From Apis mellifera (Eukaryota > Arthropoda > Insecta > Hymenoptera > Apidae): a stretch of 64,000 nt of DNA. Shown here piece after piece: positions 41,301 through 54,600 of the stretch. A program made the position numbers and the translations under genes. The notes under the pieces were generated by a model that was given only the letters and a program-made list of their open reading frames with translations, made no database searches and had not been told where the DNA came from. Within the stretch, counting starts at the first letter, position 1. Every line of letters starts with the position of its first letter. The stretch covers positions 11,326,086 to 11,390,085 of the forward strand of contig NC_037644.1 of the NCBI RefSeq assembly GCF_003254395.2, written 5' to 3'.

Positions 41301-44300
41301 TATTATTCAAATTGTTATTCCTACAAAGTAAAATAATCCAAATGAAATGAAACTTTTGTTATTATTATCATTCTTCTTTTTTTTTTATATATTTTACGCA
41401 TTACAATAATCCTCCCTTGTATTTCTAACTTTGTTTACCTCAAATGGAATTAAAAAAAAAAAGAAAACAAATCAGAAAACATAATGTTTATAATTATCAA
41501 TTTATCAACATCGTTCAAAGGATATAAAATTAATCCAAAATGTTCTAAATTCCAAATTGCACAACGATTTTTCAGAAAATGTACACAATAAAAGTATACA
41601 AAAAGAAAAGAAAAAGCATCTCTCACGTTGTACACGATCATCATCCGTATCCCTGGTCCCCCAAAATACCGACTTCTTCCCCTAAATCACCCTGTTCATC
41701 GTGGACAGGGCCATAATACCCTTCCCTTTCGGTCGACCAGTGTTTGTAGCGGTCGCGAGTATATCAATCGACCTCACAAAAGGACCCTTCTCGATTGATA
41801 CGTCCCTCACCCTTTTCGATTGTGAAAACGTTTTTACTCGAAAATATCGTAGCCACTGAAACGTCTTCCGGATATTATGGATACACCCTCGACGAAATAA
41901 ACGATGTCGTGTAACGTTAAGATTATAAAGAGTGTAAATGCTTCGCAAAACTTATCATCGTGTCTCTCGTTTTCTTCGTTTTATAATACAATGGCATGCT
42001 AGATTTATTAAGTGAATAAATAATTAAATAATGCGCGATTTATGAAATTGATTAGACGATGAAAAGAAAAGAAGGAAGATAATTCGTTGGTTTCATTTTC
42101 AATATATAAAATAGTATTTCAGTATTTTATATTTTATATTTTTTATTTTTAAGTTACTTTATTTTTGTACTATTCATTGTATTATTCAAATTAGCTCAAT
42201 TTGAGACACGTTGAAATATTTTATCATATACTGTTTTAATAGTAGAAAATAAACAAGAAGAAGAAAAAATATAAATTATTAATCATTTTTAATTATTTTT
42301 TCTCGCAAAATTTTCATTCGATAAAAAAGAAACTGAAAGACAGGCGTAAAATTGAAGATTCTAGAGTATGTCTCCTTTCTGCTTTCCTTCTCACAGGGGA
42401 TTTAATCAAGAATCGATTTATCGTTAAATATGGCGTATACATTATAATTAATTCCGGTTGATAAACGTAATAAAAATTCAAATCGAAGAAAATTCACTCG
42501 ACGAAATCCCAGAGCCGCAAAGGTGGATATTTCCACGGACAAAACTATCTTCTTTCATTAATTAGGGACTGAGTGCTTTTTGCCATTTTCATTACACTTC
42601 CCCTCCCCCCTCCTTATTTCGGCCAGAGCTGCTCAACCTGTCGGATATCCGCGCCATTTCCCGCCTTCGCCCGACCGATCCCAACTCTTCCCGTCGGATC
42701 CCGTCGTTTGTCCCGTCGCTTATTTCCAACGTTCGCCGTCTCTCGAACGAACGGCGACCGAAATTCGATAATGGGAATCGGATTCCAACCATCGCGATTC
42801 CACCCACACCCTTCACTTTCGAGGAAAAGAGAAAACCGCGACAATTATAAATTCGGATGATGGACCGTTTAATTTCATGCTCCCAAGAATACCAACGATC
42901 GAGCACGGATAAATCATTTCACCCTGTTCGCGGTTTAATAATATTAATCGGGGTGGAAGATCCACGGAGTGGTTTAATAATTCGATTACGATCGCCTTTG
43001 CGAGGAAAAGTATCTTGGATAATTTTAACGTCGATTCCCGTGTACAGATAGTCGAATTTTAATTTTTCCTTTTTAGTGTCACACTTCTTTAAATAGGTTT
43101 TTAAACAAATATTCGATCAATTCGATTTGATCTTTTTTCTTGATTTGACTTTGGGATTGAACTTCTGTGCTTCTCTTACTTCGAAAGAATTTTGGAAAGT
43201 GTTAATTAAGAGAAGAATGTTCAAATTTGTTATCATTAAACTCTTAAGAAAATCTCGTGGATACATGTCGTTTATTTAAAAAAAAAGAAAATATTGTCTA
43301 TCGAAGATAAAATAGGAAATCGATCGAAAGTGCATTTGATTCGATCCCTCATACAATTTCAAAATTCACGAAACCAGAATCTAAATTTAGGCTTCTTAAT
43401 CTCATTTTCGCTCACTCTATTTTCTCAATTTCGAATTGTCGAGGGTTCAGCAACCTTATTCCCCGTTCTTCGTGTGATTGAATACACGAAAATTTGGAAT
43501 AACTTGGTCCATTATTAGTTCCACGTGTCAAATTGACAAAGCACTTTATCGAAATGATCGACGCGAAGAATAAAGCGAATAATAATAACGAGAGTGGATT
43601 TTTACGTTTCCTTCCAAATTCGCGCCTTCGATGCAAATTTGACAACTGTACCAAGTAATTATGTACATTGAAAGGACAGAAGACGAAAAAAAAAAGAAGA
43701 AAGGAAAAACCAATTCTTTCGTCGTTATAAATCAAATAAATTACCCGAGCTTTAATGAAGATTGATGCACGAACGCGACATTCTTTCTTTCCCTTTCTCT
43801 CTACCTTCGTCACGAGCATTGCCTCCGAATTCTTCGATCCATCTTTCAGCCCATTCCTCCGTGATGTACCTAAATCATGGTACCTCGAAGGAGGAAAGTC
43901 GAGAAATGGGACAACGAAACTTCTACAGTTACATCTACGTCCCCGTTTTTTTTTTTCGATTCGACGATCCCATTCGCGAGAAATGGTCGTCAAGATAATC
44001 ATCTTTTCTATTTCCTCCCTCGCCTATTCAAATCGTGCACAATGTACATCTATCTGTGTATATATTAGTTCGGTTCGGTACTCGATATACAGATGCATTC
44101 GTTGTGTACTCGACGTGGCTAAACGAGCCTATTCGAGAAAGCAGATATTAAAAAGAAAAAAGAGAAAGAGAAGCCGAAGGTAAAAAAGAACGAAAAAAAA
44201 AAAAAGAAATAAAATAAAATAGAATCTGATGGAAAATTTGTGTAACAATTTATATAGAAAAGATTCATTGTCAAGATCATTAATCGAAAAAATCTCATCG

Positions 44301-46941
44301 TTTATACGATGTGAAATATTCGTATGAAAAAATAATTGGAAAAACAAGTTTACACAGATATAAGAGTAATAATGAATGTAAAAATGATAAAAGACAAGAA
44401 AAAAATCGGGAAAATTAAATGGAACAACGGATGTCCAAGGATCTGTTTGATTTTCATCACGATCCATCCCCTCTCCTCCTAATTCTTAATCCAGACACGA
44501 GTGGCCTCGATAATCGGGATACACGCGTACGTCAAATTTGAGACGTGGATTATAGTGTACAGGAATCGGGGAGTTTGTTGCTTTAAATTAAAATAATCTG
44601 TTTTCGCTGGGGCCGCCCCTCGTATCGCGGCCAACCCCCGCAACTAAAGTCGGTAATCGCATTACCTCACTTTTGAACACCCCTCCCCAACCCCGTCCAT
44701 TCCTAACCCCCCGCCACCACGCCCCTTCGGGATATCCTCGGGATGGGGGGGGCGCGTTAGAATCATGGATCCGGATTCAATAAATTCTAGTATGAAATTT
44801 AATGAAATCACGCGCGTCAGTTCGATCAGTGAACAGAGTACAGAGAAAATCGAGAGGGCACGGTTGAATGATCCGAAATGATGAAATGGAAATTTCTAAA
44901 AATGGAAGTTTTAGATAGGTTTTTTTAGGTAGAGAATGAAATGTGGACAAGATGTGGAAACGTTGCTTCTCTTATTGTAATATTATATTGAAGTTTTTTT
45001 TTAAATTTAATTAAGATTAATTTGCTCTTTTCGTTTTATAGATTTATAAGTAATTTATTTATTATTTTTTCTAAATACTTCTTCTTTTCTAATCTAAATT
45101 TTAATAGATTCTAATAGAATTTTAAATTTTAAGAGCAAGTTAATAACATTGTTCTTGATCAATTGATTGATTGAGAATTTTCCTAAAATTGGATATTATA
45201 TTTTTTTAAATATAATCAAATTACATTTTATGCGTTGAATGTTTCTACAATTTCTTTATAAATTAAACAACGAGTGACAAGAAAAATAAAAAATAAAACG
45301 AGAATTTATCCAAATCCAAATTGTAAAAATTCTATGACCTAGGAATTAATTCGAATTAAAGTATTTAAAAAAAAAAAAAAATCGAAATTATTTTTCCACG
45401 TATCATCATCCGTACATTAATTCTTCGTTCCGCGAATTATTTACACAAGCACACGGGAATAGATTGGAAGGGGAGAAATTAATTTCAATGGGAGAGGAGA
45501 GAAGAGATTCCGTGGAAAAGATAACGTGGTAGGCAGGGAAATAATTCGTTCTGTTCCGCCATTGTTCGACAGTGCAGGAAACTGACTCTTGTTAAGCGTC
45601 GTTGTCCATGCCCGTGGAACACATATTTTTCACGATACGTTAAAAAGTAACGAACTGTGAAACAGCGGCGCGAGCCGGCCATTGTGCGTTACAGAGCACG
45701 TTAATACGGGCCGCGTATATACGTGAAAAATTCGAACAAATCTGTATTGTTTCCACCGGTTACGCGAAAATGTTTCAAGCTTGCTTTCGCCATTACCGAA
45801 CTCGAGGCTGGAAAGCATTGAAAGAAGAAAAAAAAAAAAAAGGGAAAAAAAAAGGAAAAAAAAGATTTCCGATGAGCAATGGAAATTCTCTAGCCAAGGA
45901 TCGATCGACCATCAGCTGAAACCAGAAAATTCGTTTCAACGAATTAACGAGTTTCGGTTGTAACGATGAAACACCGATAGCATCGATAACGTCGATAATT
46001 TTCTCACGGAAGGTAAACGAAACGAGAGTGGATGGAATGCGAAAGGAGCTGGGAAATACGAAAATTTCCCTGTTTTTATTGTGATTTTCATTTTCATATT
46101 AGCTGGCGATTTAATAATTTTACGTGTATATATATATATATATATATTGAAAACGAATACGATTCGCAAGCTATCAGACACGAGAGTAAAAAAAAAAAAA
46201 GAAAAAAAATACCGTTCGACGCTTGTTATAAAAATCATCGTTGTAGCGTTTCACTCATTATTTTAAAACCGACGTCGTGCTGAAAGAGCTATAAATATTT
46301 CATCGTCCTTCCATCAAGCGAATTCCACTAATCTGTGAAATATCGTCCAGAAATTTTTCATGGATTAAAAGCAACGATAAAAATATCAGATGTTTCGCGA
46401 CAATGCTCCGTTACGTTATACATATATAGAAAAAAATATAGATTTTCTTTTTTAGGAATAAACTCGTTAATAATGTTTCGATTTAAACAAAGTTAAACAA
46501 GTTAAATGTGAAAGAAAGAAACTACCAAAATTTACAATACTACTAATAATAACCTATTGGAATACTAGTCCGATAAATATCTTCCAGGAAGTGATAAATA
46601 TTTACTTTACTATATAAGTAATAATTATTATATACATGATACTTTTCTAATTTCTAATATGAAATTAATAAAACAACATTGATCCTTCGAAACAAATTGC
46701 ATCATAGTAACAAACAATGGGGGCGAGTATGATTCACGGATCGAGATCTAGATTAAACACTACAAATCCACGAGCGTTATTCCAAGTTTCGAGTTAAGAC
46801 AATCCAGATTCCGGAACAAACAAACCCTAATCAAACCGAACGCCGCTGCCTTCCATCAAGACATCGACTCACCGCGCGGATCTCGCTTCCGTTCGTGGCT
46901 CCGGAAGCTCCTCGTGGTCTGACGGAAGCGCAACGAGGTCG

Positions 46942-46972
<31 letters not shown>

Positions 46973-48556
46973 TAAATGGCGAAATTGAAGGGTTTCGCAA
47001 CGACGTGAAGGCGAGACAAGTAGCAGGTGGCTAATGTCGGGAGTGGCATCGTGAAGGAGAAGAGGAACGTGTGTACACAGGCGTTGCTTACAGGCTGGCG
47101 AACGAGCTAGATAACGCACGTCTCGCGCCGACAATGGTGGCTCATACGAGCGCCTCTTTTAATTAAGTGGAGTCAGCTCGAAGCCGGACAGGGGGGAGGA
47201 AAAAATTTATTCACCGGGAATTATATTGGTTCGTGTACTCGAAGGGTGAAAAACAGGGGGAGGTTTTAACGGGAGTGGCCCTTCGTAATAAATGCGAGCC
47301 CACCCCCGCTGGAAAAGCTTTTGTCTTTTTCTCTAATGATCCGATGAGGAGATTAGCTGCGTCCCTTGGTTGGTATTTTGTATTTTTTGTTTTTCGTAGT
47401 TTAATATTTTTTTTTTTTTTTTTTGGTAAAAGGATATGGTTCGGTAAATGGATATTTTTTTTTTTCTTTTCGAGGAAAGATGGCAGAGAAATGGAAATAA
47501 AAAATATTAGTATCTAATCTTGTTAGAGTTTGTAATGTACGTACGTAATTTTTATTTTTCTTTTTATTTTGAATAATTTTTTTGTTTCTCCTTTTGAAAA
47601 CGACGGTATAGAGAAATATATTCGTATATTCTCGTGGAAATAAAATTCTATTCTTATCCGAGTTTGTAATTTTTATCCCTTTTGAATAATTTTTTGTATC
47701 ATTTCTTTTTTAAAGATAGTAGAAAAATATTCGTATTTTATGGAAATAAAATTCTAGTATCTTACGAGTTTGTTTGTAATTTTTCTCTCTTTTTGAATAA
47801 ATTTTTTTCCAAAAGACTGGTGGAAAGAATATACGAATAGAAAAATTCTCCAGTATCTCGACCAAGTTTATTTGTAATTTTTTCATTACCTTTTCATGCA
47901 GTATACTTTACAGTAGAATAAATTTGAATTTCTCGTAGTCAAATTTCACGTATCCAGTGAAATGATTTGTTTTGTATTTCTTTGTAACGACTAGAAAAAA
48001 AAAAGAAGAAAAAAAAAAGAAAAGAAAAATTGAAAATATAAAATTCTTTTAATTCGTTCGTCAAATATTCGAAGAAAATATTTTGCAAAAACCCTTTGTC
48101 TCTGCTCGTGGAGTGAACACTGGTGGGGACGATAATTCGAGCTTTCCTCAACGATAAATCGCGCATTCCACGTAGAAACGTGGAAATTTAATTAATGTTT
48201 ATTACCCGTTTTAATATAACCCAGTCTCTAATTGTAAGTGTCGGAGCATTGTACCGTGGCTGTCTTAAGATTCAACTCGATGCTTAGAACACATTTCGAA
48301 AGGGAGTCTAGGGAGAATTGCACGCCATCGCCTGGCTTCCATTATTTCCCATCGTTCAACAATCTGTTAATTACTGCCCTCTGTAGGTACACTTCAGAGA
48401 TGGGATCGAAGGCTCGTAGCTGTCCATTCATCCAAAGCTTGTTATTAATACACTTCCGACCACTACAGGTCACTTAGTATTTCCTTTGTTGCCGATAACA
48501 GGACGATTACTCGAGACTTAGCGAATAATTCTCCTCCAATACCGAAATATAGTATC

Positions 48557-48622
<66 letters not shown>

Positions 48623-51600
48623 AAAATTAAATGATATTTAGAATTAAATTGAATTTACAACGTAGAAAAAGTATTCATGTAATAAGTTTTCAAGATTTAA
48701 TCCGTGGTTTAAATTTTATTATTATTTTCATACGAGGTTAATTTTTTTTATTTGGACAAATGAAATTTAATATAGGGAAATCAAATTTTTATCGTTTATC
48801 CGGGATAATTTTTCCATCGAATAATTTTTTTTTTTTTAAAATCTGCTCTAGATTCCAATTTAAACTTTATTAATATTTATACGCGTAATATTAATTGTTA
48901 CTCGTTAATGAAATTCGATATAGGAAAATTAATTATTCTATTAATTATATCTCGATTTTATACGAATATTTGCATTTAATTTTGAATCTATTGACTCAAA
49001 TTGATCTATTCATAACTATAAATAACAAAGATGAATAAAAATAAATGTACAATTTTCATTCTTTTGAACTTAGCCACTAGCTATTGCAATAACTTTCTTT
49101 ATACGAACTCAAATCAATATTTTCCTGCCTCAAAAACAAAATTTGCACTTTTCAGGAATCAAATAAAGACAATTCCATGTCATGTATACATTTTCCATAC
49201 AAATCTGAAACTGCAACACTTTACTTTAATCAACATACAATCTTTTTTCTTACTTTTTCTTCTTTTCCCTTTAAAATTTTCAGACAGACAAATGACCTCA
49301 CGAGTGGAACAAAAAAAAAAAAAAATCTCGAGAATATATCGCACATGAGAATCGTTAACAGGTCCTCGACATCATTTTCACGCGGAACCTATCCTCCCCA
49401 CTTTCATTCGCATCCGTTGCTTCGTTAAATACCAATTTCACCCCATCATTTACATATTTCCTGGCCGGTACGCGTCTCATTTCATAAATTCAATGGAAAG
49501 CGAGAGCGTTGAATTCCATCGTCTCCAATTTCGCCCTCCCCCCTTTTCCTCTCCACGCCGGCGGATCTCTCCTCTAACGGCGGTAATTAATTTTTTTCCC
49601 CGACGGACAAAGTGGATCCGTCTTCGCGGTCTCATTACGCGGACAGAGAGAGTGGCGCCCTCTTTTCGGCAAAGAGGGGCCTGGACCAACCTCGTGGATG
49701 ACAATAAATATAAAACTTTAATAATTCTCGGTATTACACCAACTGGAATTTACGCACGCGCCATTTCCCCTTTCCAAAAGTGGCGGAGTTCCTCCGTTTT
49801 CGACATCCATTTTTTCTTCTTTCCTCTCTTTTATTTTTCTCTCTTTTCCTTCCTTCCTTTCTTTCTTTCTTTTTTTCTTTCTTTTTCGAGCGACTCTCGA
49901 ACGAATGGGTGGTCCAGAGGCGAACAGAGAAGTCGTTCTGTCGTTGAGAAAGATGGATAGGTGCGCATTCCTGAGAAGATGCAATGTCTTGGATAATGTC
50001 GCGTCCAATTTGGCGTCACTTAGTTATTTCGTTGTTCGTTTGAGCAAAGGGCAAAGGGTAAACGCTCGAGCTTAACTTGGAGCTTGTGCTGATGCAGTCC
50101 ATTTTCGTTGGAATGAAAATCGTTCGAAAGATTTATTTGTCTTTACAACAAATTCTGTTTCCATGCGATAGTCTGGAATATTTTTTCTTCTAGATTCATT
50201 TTAAAATATAACAACAATTCGAAGAATTATCTTTTTCCTTCTTCCACTCTCACTTTCGCGTGTTTGCTTTTAATTCCAATAAACTCAAGACGTACGTCTT
50301 ATTACAATTAAAACGCCCCTATGAGAAATAAATTCGTTACGCCCCCGGCTGTTTATCGAGGATACCTTTTTTTTGCTCCCCGTCTTCGATCATCGATGGC
50401 GCGCAATCCCACTTTTGCCCTTTTGCCCGGTCCAAGGAAAATATTTGACCAGCCTCCCCCATTCCGTCGCATCTTCCGTCACGCGTGTAACACGGCTAAG
50501 ACGTTCACCATGATTGCTCAAAAGCCTTCCTCGTCCTCGAACGCACCTTCCTCGCGAAAAGGAAGGGAGAGCAAATAGCCTCGCGCTATTCGCTTTATTA
50601 GACTCGAAATGAATCCGAAGCGACTCGAGAAGAAAAAAAGAAAAAAAAGAAGAAAAATCTTGTAATCTCTAAATGAAACGGGATCATGGTGTTTGCCGAA
50701 TTGTTGGTTTCGTATTAAAGTTAATCGATAACGAGGTCGATGTTTCATGTTTTCTTTCTCCCGAAGCGAAATCGATCGAAAATCGCCAAGGTCTCGAGTT
50801 GTTAACCATTCTTTTAACGATTTTCTTTTTACTTCATTCTTCTTTTTTTTCCTTCCTTTTCTTCCTCCTCTTTTTGTTCGATCTGAAAGAAGAACTCTTC
50901 CAGCGAGACAGTGTGTAGTAACAGCGTGAAATCGAGTACTCGAGGTTAAAAAAAAAAAAGAAAAAAAAAGGAGGAAGGGGAAATAAATGCGGTTTGTTTG
51001 TAAGGATTTTAAACGAGACTTGGCTAATGTAAACTTTCGAACGGAAAGTAATTCGAAAGTTTTAAACGATGGATTCAGCCGTCTGATTGAATTCCACGCG
51101 CTGTTTGCACGATCCTTTATTTATGCTGCGTGTGTTTATGCCGCGATTTCGCGGGAATTATATTTTCGAAAAAAGAAAAAATTGGAAAGAGAAGACGCGT
51201 GGATGGATGAATGGATGGATAATTTTCTGTTGGACAAAAGTATCGAACGAATTATATTTAAAGATTCGAACGTTCGCGTTTGAGATAATATCGCGGAGAA
51301 GATATGGAATAAAAATAAGGAAGGGAAGTTTATCTTACCTTCAAGTCGCCGTGTTGATCGTAAAACGTCGAAGGCGCGAGGGCAGCCTTCAACCTTCGAT
51401 TCCTGTAGAAAATGAACGTGATTGCCGCCAGAAGCATCACGATCACAGTGGTTAATATACCGATAACCAGGCCGACGAACTGCCTCGATTCTGGCTCCTT
51501 GCTTTTGTCTGGAACTACAACGCCCATATACATTATTTCTTAACTTTATCGATCTATGAATTATTAGAGATAAAGATCGATACCTCTTCGATAATGATCT

Positions 51601-54600
51601 TACTCAAAATATATTCAATATTCAATATTTATTTTGAATACATTATTGAAGATAAACATTGATATCTCTATATTCGACAAACAGTTCAATAAAATTAATG
51701 AAACGAAATTTTTCTTTCGTCAGATAAAATTAATATTAACATTTGTATCGAGACAAATCATTATTTCCCGCGTTTATCTTCATTTCATTATTTTTCACGC
51801 ATTTCCAATGCCATGTAATCATAATAAGATTTTATTCTCCGGAGTAACAGGCCAAAGAGTTAACGCGAAGAAGAGCGAACGCGTTTTTAGCGCGCGTCCG
51901 ATTTTCGATGCGTTTGCGAACGGCGTGTGGAAACGTTTACGCCGTTGCCACGCGTAGGCCGCATAATACGGGAAAGTACACGACCTATCACGCTGGATAT
52001 TATAGCGAAGGCAGCCTCGCATAACGCGCGATGCCTCGATAATGATGATTGCCGTTCATCGTGCTCCCTCGTAATTGGATCACGATCAATCGCCGCTTTA
52101 TCGATCGATTTGCTTTTATTGCGGGATCGAATGTCCACCGTCTGTCGTTTTCGATGTCATTCATTTCGATGTCCCGATGATGATGGGATAACGATTGCTG
52201 GATAACGGAAATTAGAAAAATAGAAGCGAGAGAGTTTGCGGTAATTATTGTAGATTATTGCACGTTGAGTGATCGAAATGATTGTTCTTTTTTCGAAGAA
52301 AATTAGGAAGAAATTATTAGTGGTTATTATCTCATGATTTCGATTATCTTGACATTTTTTTAAATAAATATTGTGGAACATAAATGGAAACTTTTTCTTC
52401 GTTCTTTTGTAATCAATACTATCGAAGATATTTAATTAATCGTTATTAAAGTTCACACAATTTTATTTCATTATTATCAACGGCATTATTTCATGTTAAG
52501 TTGGTGTTCAAATATATCGTAACTGGAAGACGCAATAAACACGTGTTCAAATTAGTGCGTTTATTTATTGTTTTTACTGTCTTGTCAACAATTATTCTTA
52601 TAAAAAGCTTTTCAAAATAGGTTATTTCTTTTTCTTTTTTTTATTATCGAGCTACGGAAATTATATTTCGATCGTGACGTGAATATATGTACGCGTATTG
52701 ATAGAACGTCAAGTGTATGTTTATTGAATCTCGTAGGATCTCTGTTTAAACCTCAACAGTGATCCCAAGACACGACTCGTGACATAATCAGATATCGGAT
52801 CGGCTTAGCAATAATCGCACGCAATTAGCTAAAGATCTTAACATTTATTAGGCAAGTGTTACCTCGATCGTTACCTTCAGATTCCTATATATAAATTATT
52901 TCACGTGACGTGACATAATCTTGACGTAATCTTAACCCAAGAAAGAAAGTGTTTTTTCATTGAAGGAATCAAGCAAATCGATTAGAACGAATATCTGTTT
53001 CAACTTTTATTTCGTTGTTTCTCGCGTCGAAACGAAGAGAAGCGCAAACGTTATGTGTCGTAACGCTTCTTTATGTCGTTTCCTCTCGCAAAACGAAAGG
53101 TATTGGTTTCGTCATTTCGAAGAAAAACAAAAAAAAAAAAGAAAAGCCTGAATCTGAAGCACGCATATTATAGATTCAAGGGTTTTAATTTTCCTTCTGG
53201 CGATGTGCAAAGTGTTCCAGGTTGTTGTAACGGGGCAAAGGAGTTTCAGAGTTTATAATTACTTTGCGATTATTATTTCTGTTTCACCCCCTCCCCCTCG
53301 TTCGAGAGATCGATCCTTCTTTCATCTTGAGCAAGTTTAACAGGTGAATGAAAGTTTAACAGTTTAATTAGGATTAATTCTTCGACAACAACAAAAGCGC
53401 GAGTACTTTGCGTCCATCATCCTATTATAATTTTTTTTTAAAATTCTTCTTCATTGAAACGGTTGCGTGAATGAAATGGGTGAAAAAGATTATATCACTA
53501 GAAATTCTTTTAGACCAGTCCCAACGGGGGATTAAACTTTACAGAAGAAAAGAAGTTTAGAGGGATTAAACTTTGGATGCAAACTCTACTTACGATCGAA
53601 ATAAATAGATAGCGATATATCGTCTTTAATCTTCGTTAAACGAACCAAATACAGCCAATTTTTCTTATCTATAAAGAACGTAATTTATTTATTCTCTCCA
53701 TAGAAATGATATTATTCAAAACTCGAGTTCAATATTTTTTAACGTTTATCTTCCTCCCCTGATAATTCGAAACGAAAAAATTTTGCAATTACGAGGATTA
53801 ATAAACGAATCAAAACCAAGTACATATATATCTAATTTCATTCAAGAATCTCTGCTTTGTAAATATCTTGTTATACGTAGATTCTGAAAGCAATCAACCG
53901 GGCCGGTAATCGAATCGCGGGCGAAGAAAATATATAATTCGATTCGTTCATTGTAGAGTGGAAAGAATCGAAAGAAAAGAAGCCATAACGATCAATTAAA
54001 GTTAATGCAGGGGCACGGATCGCAAAGGGACGAGTTTCCAGGGTACAAAAGGGTTTCGGTTTACCGGATGGAAGAATGTCGGTCACTACCTTCCAGTTAT
54101 TTCCTTTAACACTTCGTCTCAAAGTGGTCCCCCGACGACGACGGTGGCGGGGAAAGAAATTAATTAGATTTCGCGAGGATGGCGAAACAAAAGGGGGAAG
54201 CGTGGCTCGGTTATCGGTTTACGGAAGCCAGAGAGAGCTGGGTATCCTTGTTCTTTTTCCGCTTCGTTTCTTTGAGTACCGAGCGAGCATTTTTTGAGAA
54301 CACCTCGGTTACAGCGCATTAAAAAGGAAACCGTGCGAACACTTTTAGAAACGCGCGCGATTCGAAAGCCTTTTTTCTCGCCGTCCCTCCCTTTCTGCGA
54401 GATTCTTTCGGGGCGAAACGAAATTTTTCAATTTGAAATTTGAATCGATGTATGTGCCGTGTATCGTTAAAATGATGGCCCGAAACGGAGGGCGGGAAAT
54501 TGAATTGGAAAGAATTGGAAATAAGATTTATCTCGAAGAATGTTTATCTATATGTTGCGATAATGTTGTTCTGTAGAAGTGAAACTTGTGCGAAGTTTCA

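Larger units (their letters stand above)
37359..51338 (-). other. Ddr intron, 14 kb, between transmembrane and cytosolic exons
   Basis: GTAAGA to CAG. The largest intron in the window. It contains degenerate duplications at 39637-39960 and 47526-47890, a short GGCGT array at 38323-38345, a (TA)n tract at 48560-48616, and CpG-rich blocks at 40080-40640, 42590-43050, 44500-44770 and 49480-49780. Long open frames (for example 43412-44002 minus) are low in resemblance to any protein. Additional alternative juxtamembrane exons in phase 0 could hide here but none is convincing. Confidence 0.8.

Noticed and set aside
43412..44002. 196-codon minus-strand open frame
   Set aside because: Contains translated poly-purine and poly-pyrimidine tracts (runs of K/R and F/L), no recognisable domain, and overlapping plus-strand frames of similar length.
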